A DNA stretch of 37,949 nucleotides, taken from positions 1 through 37,949 of the forward strand of contig JAKSIL010000025.1 of NCBI GenBank assembly GCA_024398815.1. The letters run 5' to 3'. Of this stretch, positions 1 through 7,443 are shown piece after piece. This stretch comes from Fibrobacter sp. GTDB lineage: Bacteria > Fibrobacterota > Fibrobacteria > Fibrobacterales > Fibrobacteraceae. Position numbers and translations under genes: made by a program. Below the pieces are notes generated by a model that was not told the origin of the DNA, ran no database searches, and saw only the letters and a list, made by a program, of their open reading frames with translations. Within the stretch, counting starts at the first letter, position 1, and each line of letters begins with the position of its first letter.

Positions 1-1235
1 TCGCACGTATACCACACTTTATCACTTCCTAGTCCAACGGTATCCGCACGTAACTTCGTGCAACCACGCAAACCTAAAGAGCAATCACTATTGTTGCCTG
101 TTCGCCAAGCCTCATTTTCAAAAACATAGCAGTTGGTCTTGACGACATCGCCATACTTTACATCACCATCCTTCGAGGTAGTTTTTTTATCAGAATCCAT
201 CCACTTGTACGTATCTTTTTCGATATCGCTAGCCACTCGCCAAGCACCGTCACGGCAAATAAAATGTACTCCGTGATTCATGCTCAAGGTATTGTCCGCT
301 TGCAACACTTCCCCTTCGCGTTTCTTAACACATGAGCCAAGACCGTAATTTTGCCACCAGAAAATATCCACGTACTTTTCAAAGGGGGGTACGCCGCTAG
401 ACAAGTTCCAGCCAACGATATTATTACGAATAGCCGCAAGGCCGTTCCCTAAACTTAGTTCCGACGCCCAGTCAGCAATCTGCGTTTCGGTCTTGACGTC
501 GTCCCACTTGCCATCCGTTTCAATATCGGCGGCGTAGTTGGCAAGGCGTTCGCTAAAATCGGCCTCGTTCAAGGTTCCCTGCATGAGCACACTCACCGCA
601 AGGAGGGCCGCATTCTGTTCGCCGTCACCAAAGATGTCCAAATCTTCGGCATTCGCAAATTCTCCATCTATACCAAAAGACGCGAGTACCTCACTTTCAG
701 CCTGTTTTTTGGCCTTGCCAACAGAAATTCCATCCGAAGCCAAATACAGCGAACGCTCATACGTCAAGTGCGTGAGCAAATTTACGTTCACCTCGTCGCG
801 GTCGCTCAAGTCCGTAAGTGCATACAAGGTAACTTGCGATTTTGATTTTTCACCAGTCACTTCGTTGCGGTAGAACCCATTCGCCTTCAAGAGCGCATAC
901 TGCGAAGCAAGTTTCGCAACCTTCACGGAAAATTCGCCCAAATCGCTCTTGATTTTGCCTTCGAAACCAAGCCCCGTCTGCGTGAGGGTTTCACCATCCA
1001 ATTCTTGTACAGTTACACTAGACCCATTCACAAACGGTCCTTTCTGCGAAACACCCGAGACTGTCTTTTCGGAAATAGCAATGACGCCTGCGTCCTCTTC
1101 GGTTCCTCCGGCGGTTTTGTCGTCGTCTCCGCACGCGGCAAGGAGCAACAGACAAGAGATCGCAACGGCTTTTGCAAAGCCTCTCGGCCAGTTTCTGGAT
1201 TTTACAGATTCATTTCTTTCGTCTAACTCATTCAT
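1..1235 (-). CDS. Large cell-surface lipoprotein, paralogue A (3' end beyond window)
   Basis: The frame stays open to the left edge, so only about 411 N-terminal residues are visible. The start ATG (1235-1233) follows a strong Shine-Dalgarno (AAAGGAGG). After a charged N-terminus comes a hydrophobic stretch ending in the lipobox LLLAAC with the lipidated Cys at residue 35, then an acidic GDDD linker. The next ~200 residues form a domain shared with the lipoproteins at 7444-9342 and 22409-25231: key words QKGPF, GSSVTV, ELDGE, KANGFYRNEV, NLLTHL. After it come Cys/Trp modules (ICRDGAWRVAS) like those at 22409-25231. The start overlaps the stop of the upstream TIGR02147 gene by 4 bp (ATGA), so translation is probably coupled. 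Role unknown; an outer-membrane-anchored surface protein is inferred. Confidence 0.85.
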   Translation of the reverse strand, partial: MNELDERNESVKSRNWPRGFAKAVAISCLLLLAACGDDDKTAGGTEEDAGVIAISEKTVSGVSQKGPFVNGSSVTVQELDGETLTQTGLGFEGKIKSDLGEFSVKVAKLASQYALLKANGFYRNEVTGEKSKSQVTLYALTDLSDRDEVNVNLLTHLTYERSLYLASDGISVGKAKKQAESEVLASFGIDGEFANAEDLDIFGDGEQNAALLAVSVLMQGTLNEADFSERLANYAADIETDGKWDDVKTETQIADWASELSLGNGLAAIRNNIVGWNLSSGVPPFEKYVDIFWWQNYGLGSCVKKREGEVLQADNTLSMNHGVHFICRDGAWRVASDIEKDTYKWMDSDKKTTSKDGDVKYGDVVKTNCYVFENEAWRTGNNSDCSLGLRGCTKLRADTVGLGSDKVWYTC

Positions 1236-2080
1236 CTTTTCCTCCTTTTTATAGAGGGATGTTTTTTGTTTGAAAATTTTGACGTCATGGGAAACAGTTG
1301 CATGTTCAGACGGTAGACTTTTTCAACCACAGGGTCACTTTGCACAAGAGCCACAATGCGGCGGCGGCATTCCGCGAGTTCCCTGACGACTTCGACGAAG
1401 CACTTTTCGGACATTCCCAGCGTAAGGCCTGTTATGTCACGTTCGTCACGAGGCAAGTCAAGCGCCTTGATGGCAAGTTCACCCATCTGCCGCTGAAGTT
1501 CAGTTGCGGACACTCCCCCCGTATCGGGCATTTTCACAGACTTATTCGCCTCCCGATAGTAACCATTTTCATCACGAGTCAAGAACCCGGCAGCAGTCAG
1601 GTACCCGAGCGTTTCGGAAACGTCCTGTGTACTCACCTGCGGCCTGCAAATTTTCGCCAAGTCCATGGGTCGCTTGCCGGGTTGCGCAGGAGCCAACTCC
1701 CGCAAAAGAGGGTTTAGGTACGACTCAAAAAAGCGAATGTTCTCAAGGCTAACGGCGGCAACGGAATGCTCCGTAGCGAGAAAAAGCATCTTCGACAGGT
1801 GCGACTGTTTTTCCAACTGCCCCTTGGCATGGCAAAATTCCACCATGGAGGTGAAATATTCCCGTTCGTACCCCACCAGCCTTAGCCCTTCGGCAACCTG
1901 CGGCACGGCCTTCTGACTAAGGGAATACTTACCATCAATGACCTGTTTCAAATACACCGGAGAAGCGAATCCGCAGTTCTTCGCGAATTCGCGCCAGGTG
2001 AAAGCGTGGCACCTCTTGTTTTCGGCATAGTAGTCCGAGAGATACGCACGATAATCCAGGTACTCCTCGATGGGTTTCAT
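1232..2080 (-). CDS. TIGR02147-family protein (probable DNA-binding regulator)
   Basis: A 282-residue protein. Residues ~25-65 read like a helix-turn-helix (FTWREFAKNCGFASPVYL, then a second helix set), and the C-terminus carries KVYRLNMQLFPMT, almost identical to KVYRLNMQIFPLT in the paralogue at 9359-10195. Both begin MKPI-EY-DYR. The family is known mainly as an expanded uncharacterised Fibrobacter family (TIGR02147/DUF4423-like); the regulator role is inferred from the HTH-like N-terminus. It is the first gene of a two-gene operon with the lipoprotein at 1-1235 (4-bp overlap). There is no Shine-Dalgarno before the ATG, and the -10 box lies 8 nt upstream, suggesting a leaderless mRNA. Confidence 0.85.
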   Translation of the reverse strand: MKPIEEYLDYRAYLSDYYAENKRCHAFTWREFAKNCGFASPVYLKQVIDGKYSLSQKAVPQVAEGLRLVGYEREYFTSMVEFCHAKGQLEKQSHLSKMLFLATEHSVAAVSLENIRFFESYLNPLLRELAPAQPGKRPMDLAKICRPQVSTQDVSETLGYLTAAGFLTRDENGYYREANKSVKMPDTGGVSATELQRQMGELAIKALDLPRDERDITGLTLGMSEKCFVEVVRELAECRRRIVALVQSDPVVEKVYRLNMQLFPMTSKFSNKKHPSIKRRKR

Positions 2081-2088
2081 ATTTGATG

Positions 2089-2117
2089 AATATATGTTTT
2101 ATTTCACGTAATTGCAA
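2089..2117 (-). promoter_or_regulatory. Sigma-70-type promoter of the TIGR02147/lipoprotein operon
   Basis: On the minus strand, TTGCAA (2117-2112), a 17-bp spacer and TATATT (2094-2089). Only 8 nt separate the -10 box from the ATG at 2080, so the transcript would begin at or within a nucleotide or two of the start codon. Predicted from sequence only. Confidence 0.55.
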
Positions 2118-2407
2118 CAAAGACAATACAAAAATTGCGATTTCTCACATAAAACCAAGCATTTATTAAATAAATCACCAAAAGTACAATACACACTTCA
2201 AAAAAAAACAAGATGCCCGGTCAAAGACGGGCATGACGACGCGGAGAATGAGAAGGGCTGAAAAAGCGAGATACCCAGCCACCCCCGTTTGGCGAGGTCA
2301 GACTCCGAGCATTACAATACGATGGATGAAAAAAAATCGCACTAGATTGACAGCATAAATTGTGCGCAAAGCACAATTCTTCCTACCGCCTACTTCCTAC
2401 TGTCTAC
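2118..2407. other. Intergenic stretch with small inverted repeats
   Basis: No convincing gene. It holds the hairpin-ATGACG element at 2214-2238 and a perfect 8-bp inverted repeat AATTGTGC/GCACAATT (2358-2365 and 2371-2378, 5-nt loop) that could terminate the yqeY-like transcript. A short low-complexity tract of CTAC/CCTAC words lies at about 2380-2408. Confidence 0.5.
2214..2238. repeat. Hairpin followed by ATGACG, dispersed intergenic repeat
   Basis: TGCCCG (2214-2219) pairs with CGGGCA (2228-2233) and is followed by TGACGACG. Same plan (short hairpin running directly into ATGACG/ATGACA) as three hairpins at 25650-25816, so it looks like a dispersed repeat family. Confidence 0.5.
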
Positions 2408-2878
2408 TTATTTCAACGCTTCCTGCACGAGGGCGCTCACGCGCTTGCCGTCGAAGCGGCCCTTGACCTTGGGCTGCAGTTCCTTCATAATCTTACCCAT
2501 GTCCTTCGGACCCACGGCGCCGGTTGCAGCCTTGATTTCGGCAATCAGGGCCTTGACCTCGTCTTCGGTCATTTCGGCAGGCATGTACTTGCGGTAAAGG
2601 GCGATGCAAGCTTCCTCGGCCGGAACCTTGTCCATGAAGCCGCCCTTCTTGAGGATTTCGATGGCTTCCTGCTTCTGCTTCACGCTGCGGGCGAGCACGT
2701 CGACGCACATGGCATCGGTGATGGTTTCGGTAATCTGGGCCGGAGTGGCACCGGACTTCATAGCTTCGTTCTTGATGTCGGAATGAAGGGTACGGAGCGT
2801 ACCGAGGGTTTCGGAATCGTGAGCCTTCATTGCGGACTTCACGTCGTCGAGTATTTTAGAAAGCAATTCGCTAGCCAT
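2408..2878 (-). CDS. GatB/YqeY domain-containing protein
   Basis: A 156-residue protein that looks like a full-length YqeY-family member: N-terminal helical segment with SDIKNEAMKSG, a central AEEACIALYRKYMPAEMTEDEVKALIAEI stretch split over residues ~80-115, and the typical end GPKDMGKIMKELQPKVKGRFDGKRVSALVQEALK (cited in parts). YqeY resembles the tail domain of the GatB amidotransferase subunit; its role is unclear, probably tRNA-related. The start ATG follows AGGAAAACT, a good ribosome-binding site. It lies downstream of rpsU on the same strand, with a probable terminator between them. In many bacteria rpsU and yqeY are neighbours, which supports both calls. Confidence 0.9.
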   Translation of the reverse strand: MASELLSKILDDVKSAMKAHDSETLGTLRTLHSDIKNEAMKSGATPAQITETITDAMCVDVLARSVKQKQEAIEILKKGGFMDKVPAEEACIALYRKYMPAEMTEDEVKALIAEIKAATGAVGPKDMGKIMKELQPKVKGRFDGKRVSALVQEALK

Positions 2879-2949
2879 AGTTTTCCTGGCGATTTATACG
2901 CCTCGCCCAGGCGAAAAATTACAAAGTCCTTTTTAAAACACGAAAACAA

Positions 2950-2972
2950 GTCCTCGACCGGTGGTCGACGAC
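2950..2972 (-). terminator. Probable terminator after rpsU
   Basis: On the minus strand TCGACC pairs with GGTCGA around a short loop, with extra GTC/GAC pairing outside, followed by TTGTTTTC. It lies 27-49 bp past the rpsU stop. Confidence 0.55.
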
Positions 2973-2998
2973 TCATTTTCTAAATATACTAATTGGAA

Positions 2999-3208
2999 TT
3001 AGTAGAGACGCTTGCGGTTCTGGTCAGCAATCTCTTTGAGACGCTTACGACGAGCAGCCGTTTCAATGCGCTTCTTTTCTTCGGAAGGCTTTTCGAAGCG
3101 CTGACGCTTCTTGACATCGGAAATGATGCCATTCTTTTCGCAAGACTTGGTGAAACGCTTGAGAGCGCGTTCGAAAGGTTCGTTGGACTTAACAATAACG
3201 CCGATCAC
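2999..3208 (-). CDS. rpsU: 30S ribosomal protein bS21
   Basis: Sixty-nine residues, the normal bS21 length. Recognisable pieces: VKSNEPFERALKRFTKSCEK, a middle block with RQRFEKPSEEKKR, and a basic tail RRKRLKEIADQNRKRLY. A longer open frame exists upstream (to 3247), but the GTG at 3208 is preferred because AAAGGATTATC lies immediately before it and it gives the family's usual N-terminus. The protein binds the 3' region of 16S rRNA during translation initiation. A consensus-like promoter is at 3247-3275 and a probable terminator follows the gene. Confidence 0.93.
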   Translation of the reverse strand: MIGVIVKSNEPFERALKRFTKSCEKNGIISDVKKRQRFEKPSEEKKRIETAARRKRLKEIADQNRKRLY

Positions 3209-3246
3209 GATAATCCTTTGGTTAAAAAATTCAGTTTGAGAGCCCA

Positions 3247-3275
3247 AATATATTTAACTATCGTGAAATCGTCAA
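3247..3275 (-). promoter_or_regulatory. Promoter of rpsU
   Basis: Minus strand TTGACG (3275-3270), 17-bp spacer, TATATT (3252-3247). It predicts a ~30-nt leader containing the AAAGGA ribosome-binding site before the GTG start. Confidence 0.6.
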
Positions 3276-3334
3276 GGGGAACAGCCCAAAATGAGAAATC
3301 GGTCACTTTTTTCTATGTTTTTTTTCGTTATAAC

Positions 3335-3363
3335 TTGCTTAATATCAAAGACTTATATATATT
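3335..3363 (+). promoter_or_regulatory. Promoter of the SPOR-domain lipoprotein gene
   Basis: TTGCTT (3335-3340), 17-bp spacer, TATATT (3358-3363). A leader of ~55 nt carries GGAG just before the ATG at 3426. Confidence 0.5.
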
Positions 3364-3425
3364 TTTCGCATAAAAGGACCCAAAACGTATTTTTGGCGTA
3401 ACAAAACCATAAACTGGAGATTTTA

Positions 3426-4358
3426 ATGAAATCGTTCTCGGCTTCCACCTTGGGCACATTGGCCATGGCCATGGTACTGATTACGGCCTGCAACGAACAG
3501 GAAGACGTTGTTCCGCAAGTCGAAGCTGCAAAACCCGCACCCGCCGCACCGGCACCCGATCCGGCACCTGCACCCGCAGCAGAAGAACCGGAACTTGTCC
3601 CCATACAGTCCCTCTCGGGTAGCGACGAGGCAAAGCCCGCTATTGAAGAAGCTAAACCCGCCGCAGCCGCCCCTGCGGCCGTCGAAAGTTCCGTCACCCC
3701 CAAGAGCGACGGCGCTTACGTAATCCAGGTGAGCATCCAGCCCTCCAAGAAAGCCGCCGACGGCATCGTCAAGAAGCTTTCCGAACAGAGCATCAAGGCC
3801 TACGTTGCAGAAGTTGAAAATCCAGGCGAACTGGAAGGCACTTACTACCGCGTTCGCGTCGGCTATTTCGAATCTATCAAGGACGCCCAGGAATACGGCA
3901 AGCAAGTCCTGACAGCCCTCAACTTCGCTTGGTGGGTTGACAACAGCGACAACGACGAAGTCGGCAACCCGTCTGAAGGCGAAGGCGACAACTACGAAGA
4001 ATCCTCTGAAGAACCTGCACAGGCCGAAGAACCCGCTCAGGCACAGGCCGAAGAACCGGCTCCAGCTGAACCGGCTCCAGCCCCACAGCAGCAAGCAGCG
4101 CCTGCTCCGGCCGCACAACCTGCCCCGCAGCAGCAAGCAGCTCCGGCCCCTGCCGCACAACCCGCTCCCCAGCAGCAAGCAGCTCCGGCCCCCGCCGCAC
4201 AACCTGCTCCTCAGCAGCAGGCAGCTCCGGCTCCGGCCGCACAACCTGCTCCCCAGCAACAAGCAGCTCCGGCCCCTGCCGCCGAACCTGCTCCTCAGCA
4301 GCAAGCAGCCCCGGCCCCTGCAGCACCTGCCGCAGACGTTGTCGACGACTGGGAATAA
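3426..4358 (+). CDS. SPOR-domain lipoprotein with Pro/Ala/Gln tandem repeats
   Basis: A 310-residue protein. The signal peptide ends in a lipobox LITAC (Cys 22), so it is probably a lipoprotein. Residues ~24-90 are a Pro/Ala/Glu-rich linker. Residues ~97-172 match a SPOR domain: AYVIQVSIQPSKKAADGIVK, then YYRVRVGYFESIKDAQEYGK. SPOR domains bind denuded septal peptidoglycan, which suggests a role in division or envelope work. The C-terminal third is low-complexity: an acidic EEPAQ section, six copies of a 14-residue PAPQQQAAPAPAAQ unit, and the tail VVDDWE. It has its own promoter and terminator, so it is probably monocistronic. The wall-binding role is family knowledge; the specific partner is unknown. 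Confidence 0.85.
   Translation: MKSFSASTLGTLAMAMVLITACNEQEDVVPQVEAAKPAPAAPAPDPAPAPAAEEPELVPIQSLSGSDEAKPAIEEAKPAAAAPAAVESSVTPKSDGAYVIQVSIQPSKKAADGIVKKLSEQSIKAYVAEVENPGELEGTYYRVRVGYFESIKDAQEYGKQVLTALNFAWWVDNSDNDEVGNPSEGEGDNYEESSEEPAQAEEPAQAQAEEPAPAEPAPAPQQQAAPAPAAQPAPQQQAAPAPAAQPAPQQQAAPAPAAQPAPQQQAAPAPAAQPAPQQQAAPAPAAEPAPQQQAAPAPAAPAADVVDDWE
4077..4325 (+). repeat. Six tandem 42-bp units in the SPOR lipoprotein gene
   Basis: Six in-frame copies of a 42-bp unit encoding PAPQQQAAPAPAA[Q/E]. Copies differ mostly at synonymous positions (cct/ccc, cag/caa). Copy number could vary between strains by slippage or recombination. Confidence 0.9.
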
Positions 4359-4377
4359 GAATTTCAAACAACAAAAA

Positions 4378-4406
4378 AAGAGCCCTTTCAAAGGGCTCTT
4401 TTTTTT
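4378..4406 (+). terminator. Intrinsic terminator
   Basis: AGAGCCCTTT pairs with AAAGGGCTCT and runs into a tract of eight or more T. It ends the SPOR-lipoprotein transcript 20 bp past its stop. Confidence 0.9.
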
Positions 4407-4529
4407 ATTCGTCAAAATAACGAAGAAGAACTTCCAATCGTCATCTTCGTCCCAGTCTTCATCGTACAGACTTCAAAAAAACTCCTTAACTTCCGCTGAA
4501 CTTACGAAAGATAACACGAAAACACACCC

Positions 4530-4558
4530 TGCAAAGAGGATTGTCAAAAAACTATATT
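4530..4558 (+). promoter_or_regulatory. Possible rimO promoter with -10 abutting the start codon
   Basis: TATATT at 4553-4558 is only 6 nt before the rimO ATG (4565); TGCAAA at 4530-4535 is a weak -35 at 17-bp spacing. No Shine-Dalgarno precedes the ATG, which fits a leaderless transcript. Confidence 0.4.
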
Positions 4559-4564
4559 TGAATC

Positions 4565-5875
4565 ATGCCTACAAAAAAGCCCAAAATATTCGTCGTGCAT
4601 CTCGGATGCGCCAAAAACCAGGTCGACGCGGAATGCCTCGTCGGTGAAATACTCCACGCCGGATTCGTCACTTGCGATTCCGCCGCCAAGGCAGACTACA
4701 TCTTGGTTAACACCTGCGGATTCATCGAAGCCGCGAAGGAAGAATCCATCAACGCGATTCTTTCGCAAGCGAAGGGCAAGAAGGCAAAACAGAAATTGAT
4801 TGTGTCGGGCTGCCTCAGCGGGCGCTACGGCGAAGAGTTGATGAAGGAACTGCCCGAGGTGGACTACTGGGTCGGCACCTACAAGCCGGGCGAACTCTTG
4901 AAGAAGATGGGGTTCATCGCCCCGGAAAATTGCGACGCCGAAAACCTCCCGCGCATGAACCTTGGCGGATTCCCGCACCACGCCTACCTGAAGATTGCCG
5001 AAGGCTGCAACAGGCGCTGCGCCTACTGCGCCATCCCGCTCATTCGCGGCAAGCAAGTTTCCCGTTCCATTGAAGATATTGTAGCGGAAGCCCAGGAACT
5101 CGAAGCGCAGGGCGTCAAGGAAATTACGCTCATCGCACAGGACACCACTTACTTTGGTCGTGAAAAGGGCAAGAAGGGCGGCACGCTCGCACAACTTTTA
5201 AAAGCGATTCTCGACAACACGAACATTCCGTGGATTCGCACTTTGTACTGGTACCCGATGTTCGTGGATGACGAACTTCTGGACTTGATGGCTACGGAAC
5301 CGCGCCTCGTAAAGTATGTGGACATGCCTATCCAGCATGCGAGCGACAAGATGCTCAAGAACATGAAGCGCAACTACCGCAAGGCGGAACTCGTAGACCT
5401 TTTGCACAAGATTCGAAAGCGCATTCCGGGAGTTACGCTTCGTTCCACGGTACTTGTCGGATTCCCCGGCGAAGCGCACGAAGACTTCGAGGAACTCATG
5501 GAACTTCTGCAGGACGTGCAGTTCGACCACTTGGGCGGATTCGTGTTCAGCCCCGAAGAAGGCACTCCCGTGATGAGCATGAAGCTCCCCGCCGTTGACG
5601 AAAGCGAAGCGCGCGCACGCCTCGACGCCGTGACGGACTTCCAGGAGGAACTCGCCGCCGACTACGCCGAGAACATGATTGGCAAGAAGGTCCGCATCAT
5701 CATCGACCAGGAAGCGGAAGAAAGCGAATACCACTTCTACGGACGCACCGAAGGGAACTCCATGGAAAACGACGACATCGTGAAGGTGCTGGAAGGCGAC
5801 GCAAGCGTCGGCGACTTCTGCGAAGCGCTCGTCGTGGATGCCGAACCGCACGAACTCATCGTGAAGATCGTTTAG
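4565..5875 (+). CDS. rimO: Ribosomal protein uS12 (Asp) methylthiotransferase RimO
   Basis: A 436-residue radical-SAM enzyme of normal RimO length. The N-terminal MTTase domain has the three cluster cysteines at about C15 (LGCAKN), C51 (NTCGF) and C83 (SGCLS). The radical-SAM CxxxCxxC motif is CNRRCAYC (C148, C152, C155), followed by AIPLIRGKQVSR, wording typical of RimO rather than MiaB. The C-terminus (after ~365) is a TRAM-like domain. The enzyme adds a methylthio group to a conserved aspartate of ribosomal protein uS12 using two 4Fe-4S clusters and SAM. It appears monocistronic. The start is the first Met, with no Shine-Dalgarno and a TATATT box 6 nt upstream. Confidence 0.95.
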   Translation: MPTKKPKIFVVHLGCAKNQVDAECLVGEILHAGFVTCDSAAKADYILVNTCGFIEAAKEESINAILSQAKGKKAKQKLIVSGCLSGRYGEELMKELPEVDYWVGTYKPGELLKKMGFIAPENCDAENLPRMNLGGFPHHAYLKIAEGCNRRCAYCAIPLIRGKQVSRSIEDIVAEAQELEAQGVKEITLIAQDTTYFGREKGKKGGTLAQLLKAILDNTNIPWIRTLYWYPMFVDDELLDLMATEPRLVKYVDMPIQHASDKMLKNMKRNYRKAELVDLLHKIRKRIPGVTLRSTVLVGFPGEAHEDFEELMELLQDVQFDHLGGFVFSPEEGTPVMSMKLPAVDESEARARLDAVTDFQEELAADYAENMIGKKVRIIIDQEAEESEYHFYGRTEGNSMENDDIVKVLEGDASVGDFCEALVVDAEPHELIVKIV

Positions 5876-5966
5876 TAGCGGTGAGCTATGAGTTATTAGT
5901 TATGAGATTGCTCCGCGACACAGTCCTCAAGTAATTCATAATTTATAATTCATAATTTTTACTACA

Positions 5967-5995
5967 TTTACCCCCACAAAATAGGATGATACTTA
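5967..5995 (+). promoter_or_regulatory. Possible promoter of the tRNA-Arg gene
   Basis: TTTACC (5967-5972), 17-bp spacer, TACTTA (5990-5995), about 30 nt before the mature tRNA 5' end. The preceding 5876-5966 is AT-rich, has TTATAATT-type repeats and contains no gene. Confidence 0.35.
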
Positions 5996-6026
5996 AGAGT
6001 GCAATCCCTTATTTATCATTGGCCTA

Positions 6027-6098
6027 GCCCGTGTATCACAATGGATAGTGTCCGCCCCTCCGAAGGGCGTTATTCCGGTTCGATTCCGGACATGGGTA
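6027..6098 (+). tRNA. tRNA-Arg (anticodon CCG)
   Basis: A cloverleaf can be drawn. The acceptor stem is GCCCGTG with CATGGGT (wobble pairs at 1-72 and 5-68). The anticodon stem CGCCC/GGGCG encloses the loop CTCCGAA, giving anticodon CCG (Arg, codon CGG). The T-stem TCCGG/CCGGA encloses TTCGATT. The D-arm has a T-T mismatch at its base. No CCA is encoded, so it must be added afterwards. A stem-loop with a T-run follows directly. Confidence 0.88.
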
Positions 6099-6105
6099 TT
6101 AAAAA

Positions 6106-6130
6106 GCGTTCCTGCGGGAGCGTTTTTTTT
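6106..6130 (+). terminator. Terminator after tRNA-Arg
   Basis: GC(G)TTCC pairs with GGGAGC (one bulged G) before eight T residues. It overlaps the last bases of the convergent azlD gene. Confidence 0.65.
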
Positions 6131-6452
6131 ATAAAAGCATCAAGATGCCATCGACGCCGAGCACAGTCACGCAGGCTACGATAGCGACCCCCACCAAGCC
6201 GCGCCCCATGAGCGACGCCACCACGGCCGTCACCAAGGCGCAAGCCGCCGAAAGCATGTTGTCCGTCGCATAGAAAATGGCAGGGACCGTCATGGCGCTC
6301 AAAACCGTATACGGGACATACGCCAAGAAGGATCGCCAGAACACACTGGTCAACTTGCCACGGAGCAAGATGAAGGGAACCGCGCGCACCAAGTAAGTGA
6401 CACCCGCCATCACCAAAAGATATTCAAGATATTTCGTCAAGTCGAAAGTCAT
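6129..6452 (-). CDS. azlD: AzlD-family branched-chain amino acid exporter subunit
   Basis: A 107-residue, almost entirely hydrophobic protein with about four membrane segments and the YLVRAVPFILLRGK motif near residues 20-35, typical of AzlD (PF05437). Its start ATG overlaps the azlC stop by 4 bp, so the two subunits are translationally coupled. AzlC/AzlD pairs export branched-chain amino acids or analogues; substrate here is inferred from the family. It ends inside the shared terminator region next to the tRNA gene. Confidence 0.88.
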   Translation of the reverse strand: MTFDLTKYLEYLLVMAGVTYLVRAVPFILLRGKLTSVFWRSFLAYVPYTVLSAMTVPAIFYATDNMLSAACALVTAVVASLMGRGLVGVAIVACVTVLGVDGILMLL

Positions 6453-7207
6453 TTCTCGGACTCCTTGACTTTATCTGTAACATCCGCGGCAGGCTCTGCG
6501 GCACCCGAAGATTCATCTTCTTTGATAGGGAACAGGAACGCTGCCGCAAGCGAAGCGATGGTTGCGCAAATGATAATGGCGAAGCCGACAGTCACGCCGC
6601 TCAATGCAGGCACGTACTTGAAGGCAAGGCTCATCGCGATTGCAATGGCCACTGCAAAAATAGTCGGCTTGTGAACCTTCATCTGCGGAACGACGATAGC
6701 GACGAACATTCCGTAAAGCGCAACGCCCAAGGCATTCGTGACCATGGTCGGGAGAATCTGGCCGCAAATGGCACCCGTCATGGTCCCGAGCGACCATCCC
6801 AAATACGGAAGCGTCGAAAGTCCCAAAAAGTAAATGGGCGTCACCTTCTCTTTTTGCAACATGGACACTGCAAAGATTTCGTCGGTAATACCCGTGGCGA
6901 GCAGCAAACGCTTGCCCGTGGTAAAACTAGGCGACACCTTCTGCGACAAGGAAATCGCCATGAGGCTGTAGCGCAGGTTTATGAACAAAGTAGCGAGAGC
7001 CATTTCCAAGAACGTGCCGGCGGCATCGGCCATAATCTGGAGGCCCGCGAACTGCCCTGCCGAAGTCAGGTTCGCCATGGAAATGAGCGTCACGAAAGGC
7101 CAGGCGAGCAACTTGGAGCCGGCAATGCCAAACGAGAACGACACGGCAAAGTAGCCAATGCCAATCGGTAAACCGTCTTTAATGCCCTTTTGAAAATTCA
7201 CGAACAC
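6449..7207 (-). CDS. azlC: AzlC-family branched-chain amino acid exporter permease
   Basis: A 252-residue membrane protein. The beginning, KDGLPIGIGYFAVSFSFGIA, and the LTSAGQFAGLQIM segment are typical of AzlC (PF03591). Several hydrophobic helices follow, then a charged C-terminal tail (KEDESSGAAEPAADVTDKVK). First gene of the azlC-azlD pair. Start is GTG at 7207, or GTG at 7201. Neither has a Shine-Dalgarno; TATCTT ends 1 nt before the first and 7 nt before the second, so the second could be a leaderless start. Together with AzlD it should form an inner-membrane amino-acid exporter. Confidence 0.88.
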   Translation of the reverse strand: MFVNFQKGIKDGLPIGIGYFAVSFSFGIAGSKLLAWPFVTLISMANLTSAGQFAGLQIMADAAGTFLEMALATLFINLRYSLMAISLSQKVSPSFTTGKRLLLATGITDEIFAVSMLQKEKVTPIYFLGLSTLPYLGWSLGTMTGAICGQILPTMVTNALGVALYGMFVAIVVPQMKVHKPTIFAVAIAIAMSLAFKYVPALSGVTVGFAIIICATIASLAAAFLFPIKEDESSGAAEPAADVTDKVKESEK

Positions 7208-7296
7208 AAAGATAGAAAATAAAGTCGCACCGGCAACACCAATCTATGCAAATATTTAAATATATGCAAAACAAAACATTCTTCTTCAGTCCCTAT

Positions 7297-7401
7297 TGTA
7301 TTCCATATTTTTGAAAAATTCCAATATTTTTAATCAAAATCAAGAAATTTTAAAAATTTTTTATATTTTGTATTCTAAATCTATTGACAAATGGAATACA
7401 A
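7297..7401. repeat. Three TTGTATTC boxes around the lipoprotein-B promoter
   Basis: TTGTATTCCA at 7297-7306, TTGTATTCTA at 7368-7377, and the inverted copy TGGAATACAA at 7392-7401, inside the -35/-10 spacer. The last two form an inverted pair. The placement suggests an operator, possibly for the TIGR02147 regulator encoded downstream. The surrounding 7208-7443 has no gene. Confidence 0.4.
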
Positions 7402-7412
7402 GAGGATATATT
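7384..7412 (+). promoter_or_regulatory. Consensus sigma-70 promoter of lipoprotein B / TIGR02147
   Basis: TTGACA (7384-7389), exactly 17 bp, TATATT (7407-7412). The -35 is a perfect consensus. It predicts a ~25-nt leader containing GGAG 8 nt before the ATG at 7444. Confidence 0.75.
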
Positions 7413-7443
7413 TATTCTTGAACCCAAGAACGGAGACAAGACC

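Noticed and set aside
3423..4415. 330-codon Cys/Arg/Leu-rich frame on the minus strand
   Set aside because: Mirror of the Pro/Ala/Gln repeats in the SPOR lipoprotein; repeats naturally create such frames.
4406..4520. Minus-strand reading with repeated Asp-Glu-Trp residues downstream of the SPOR gene
   Set aside because: Too short, no start signal; similarity to the VVDDWE tail is suggestive but not enough to call a gene.
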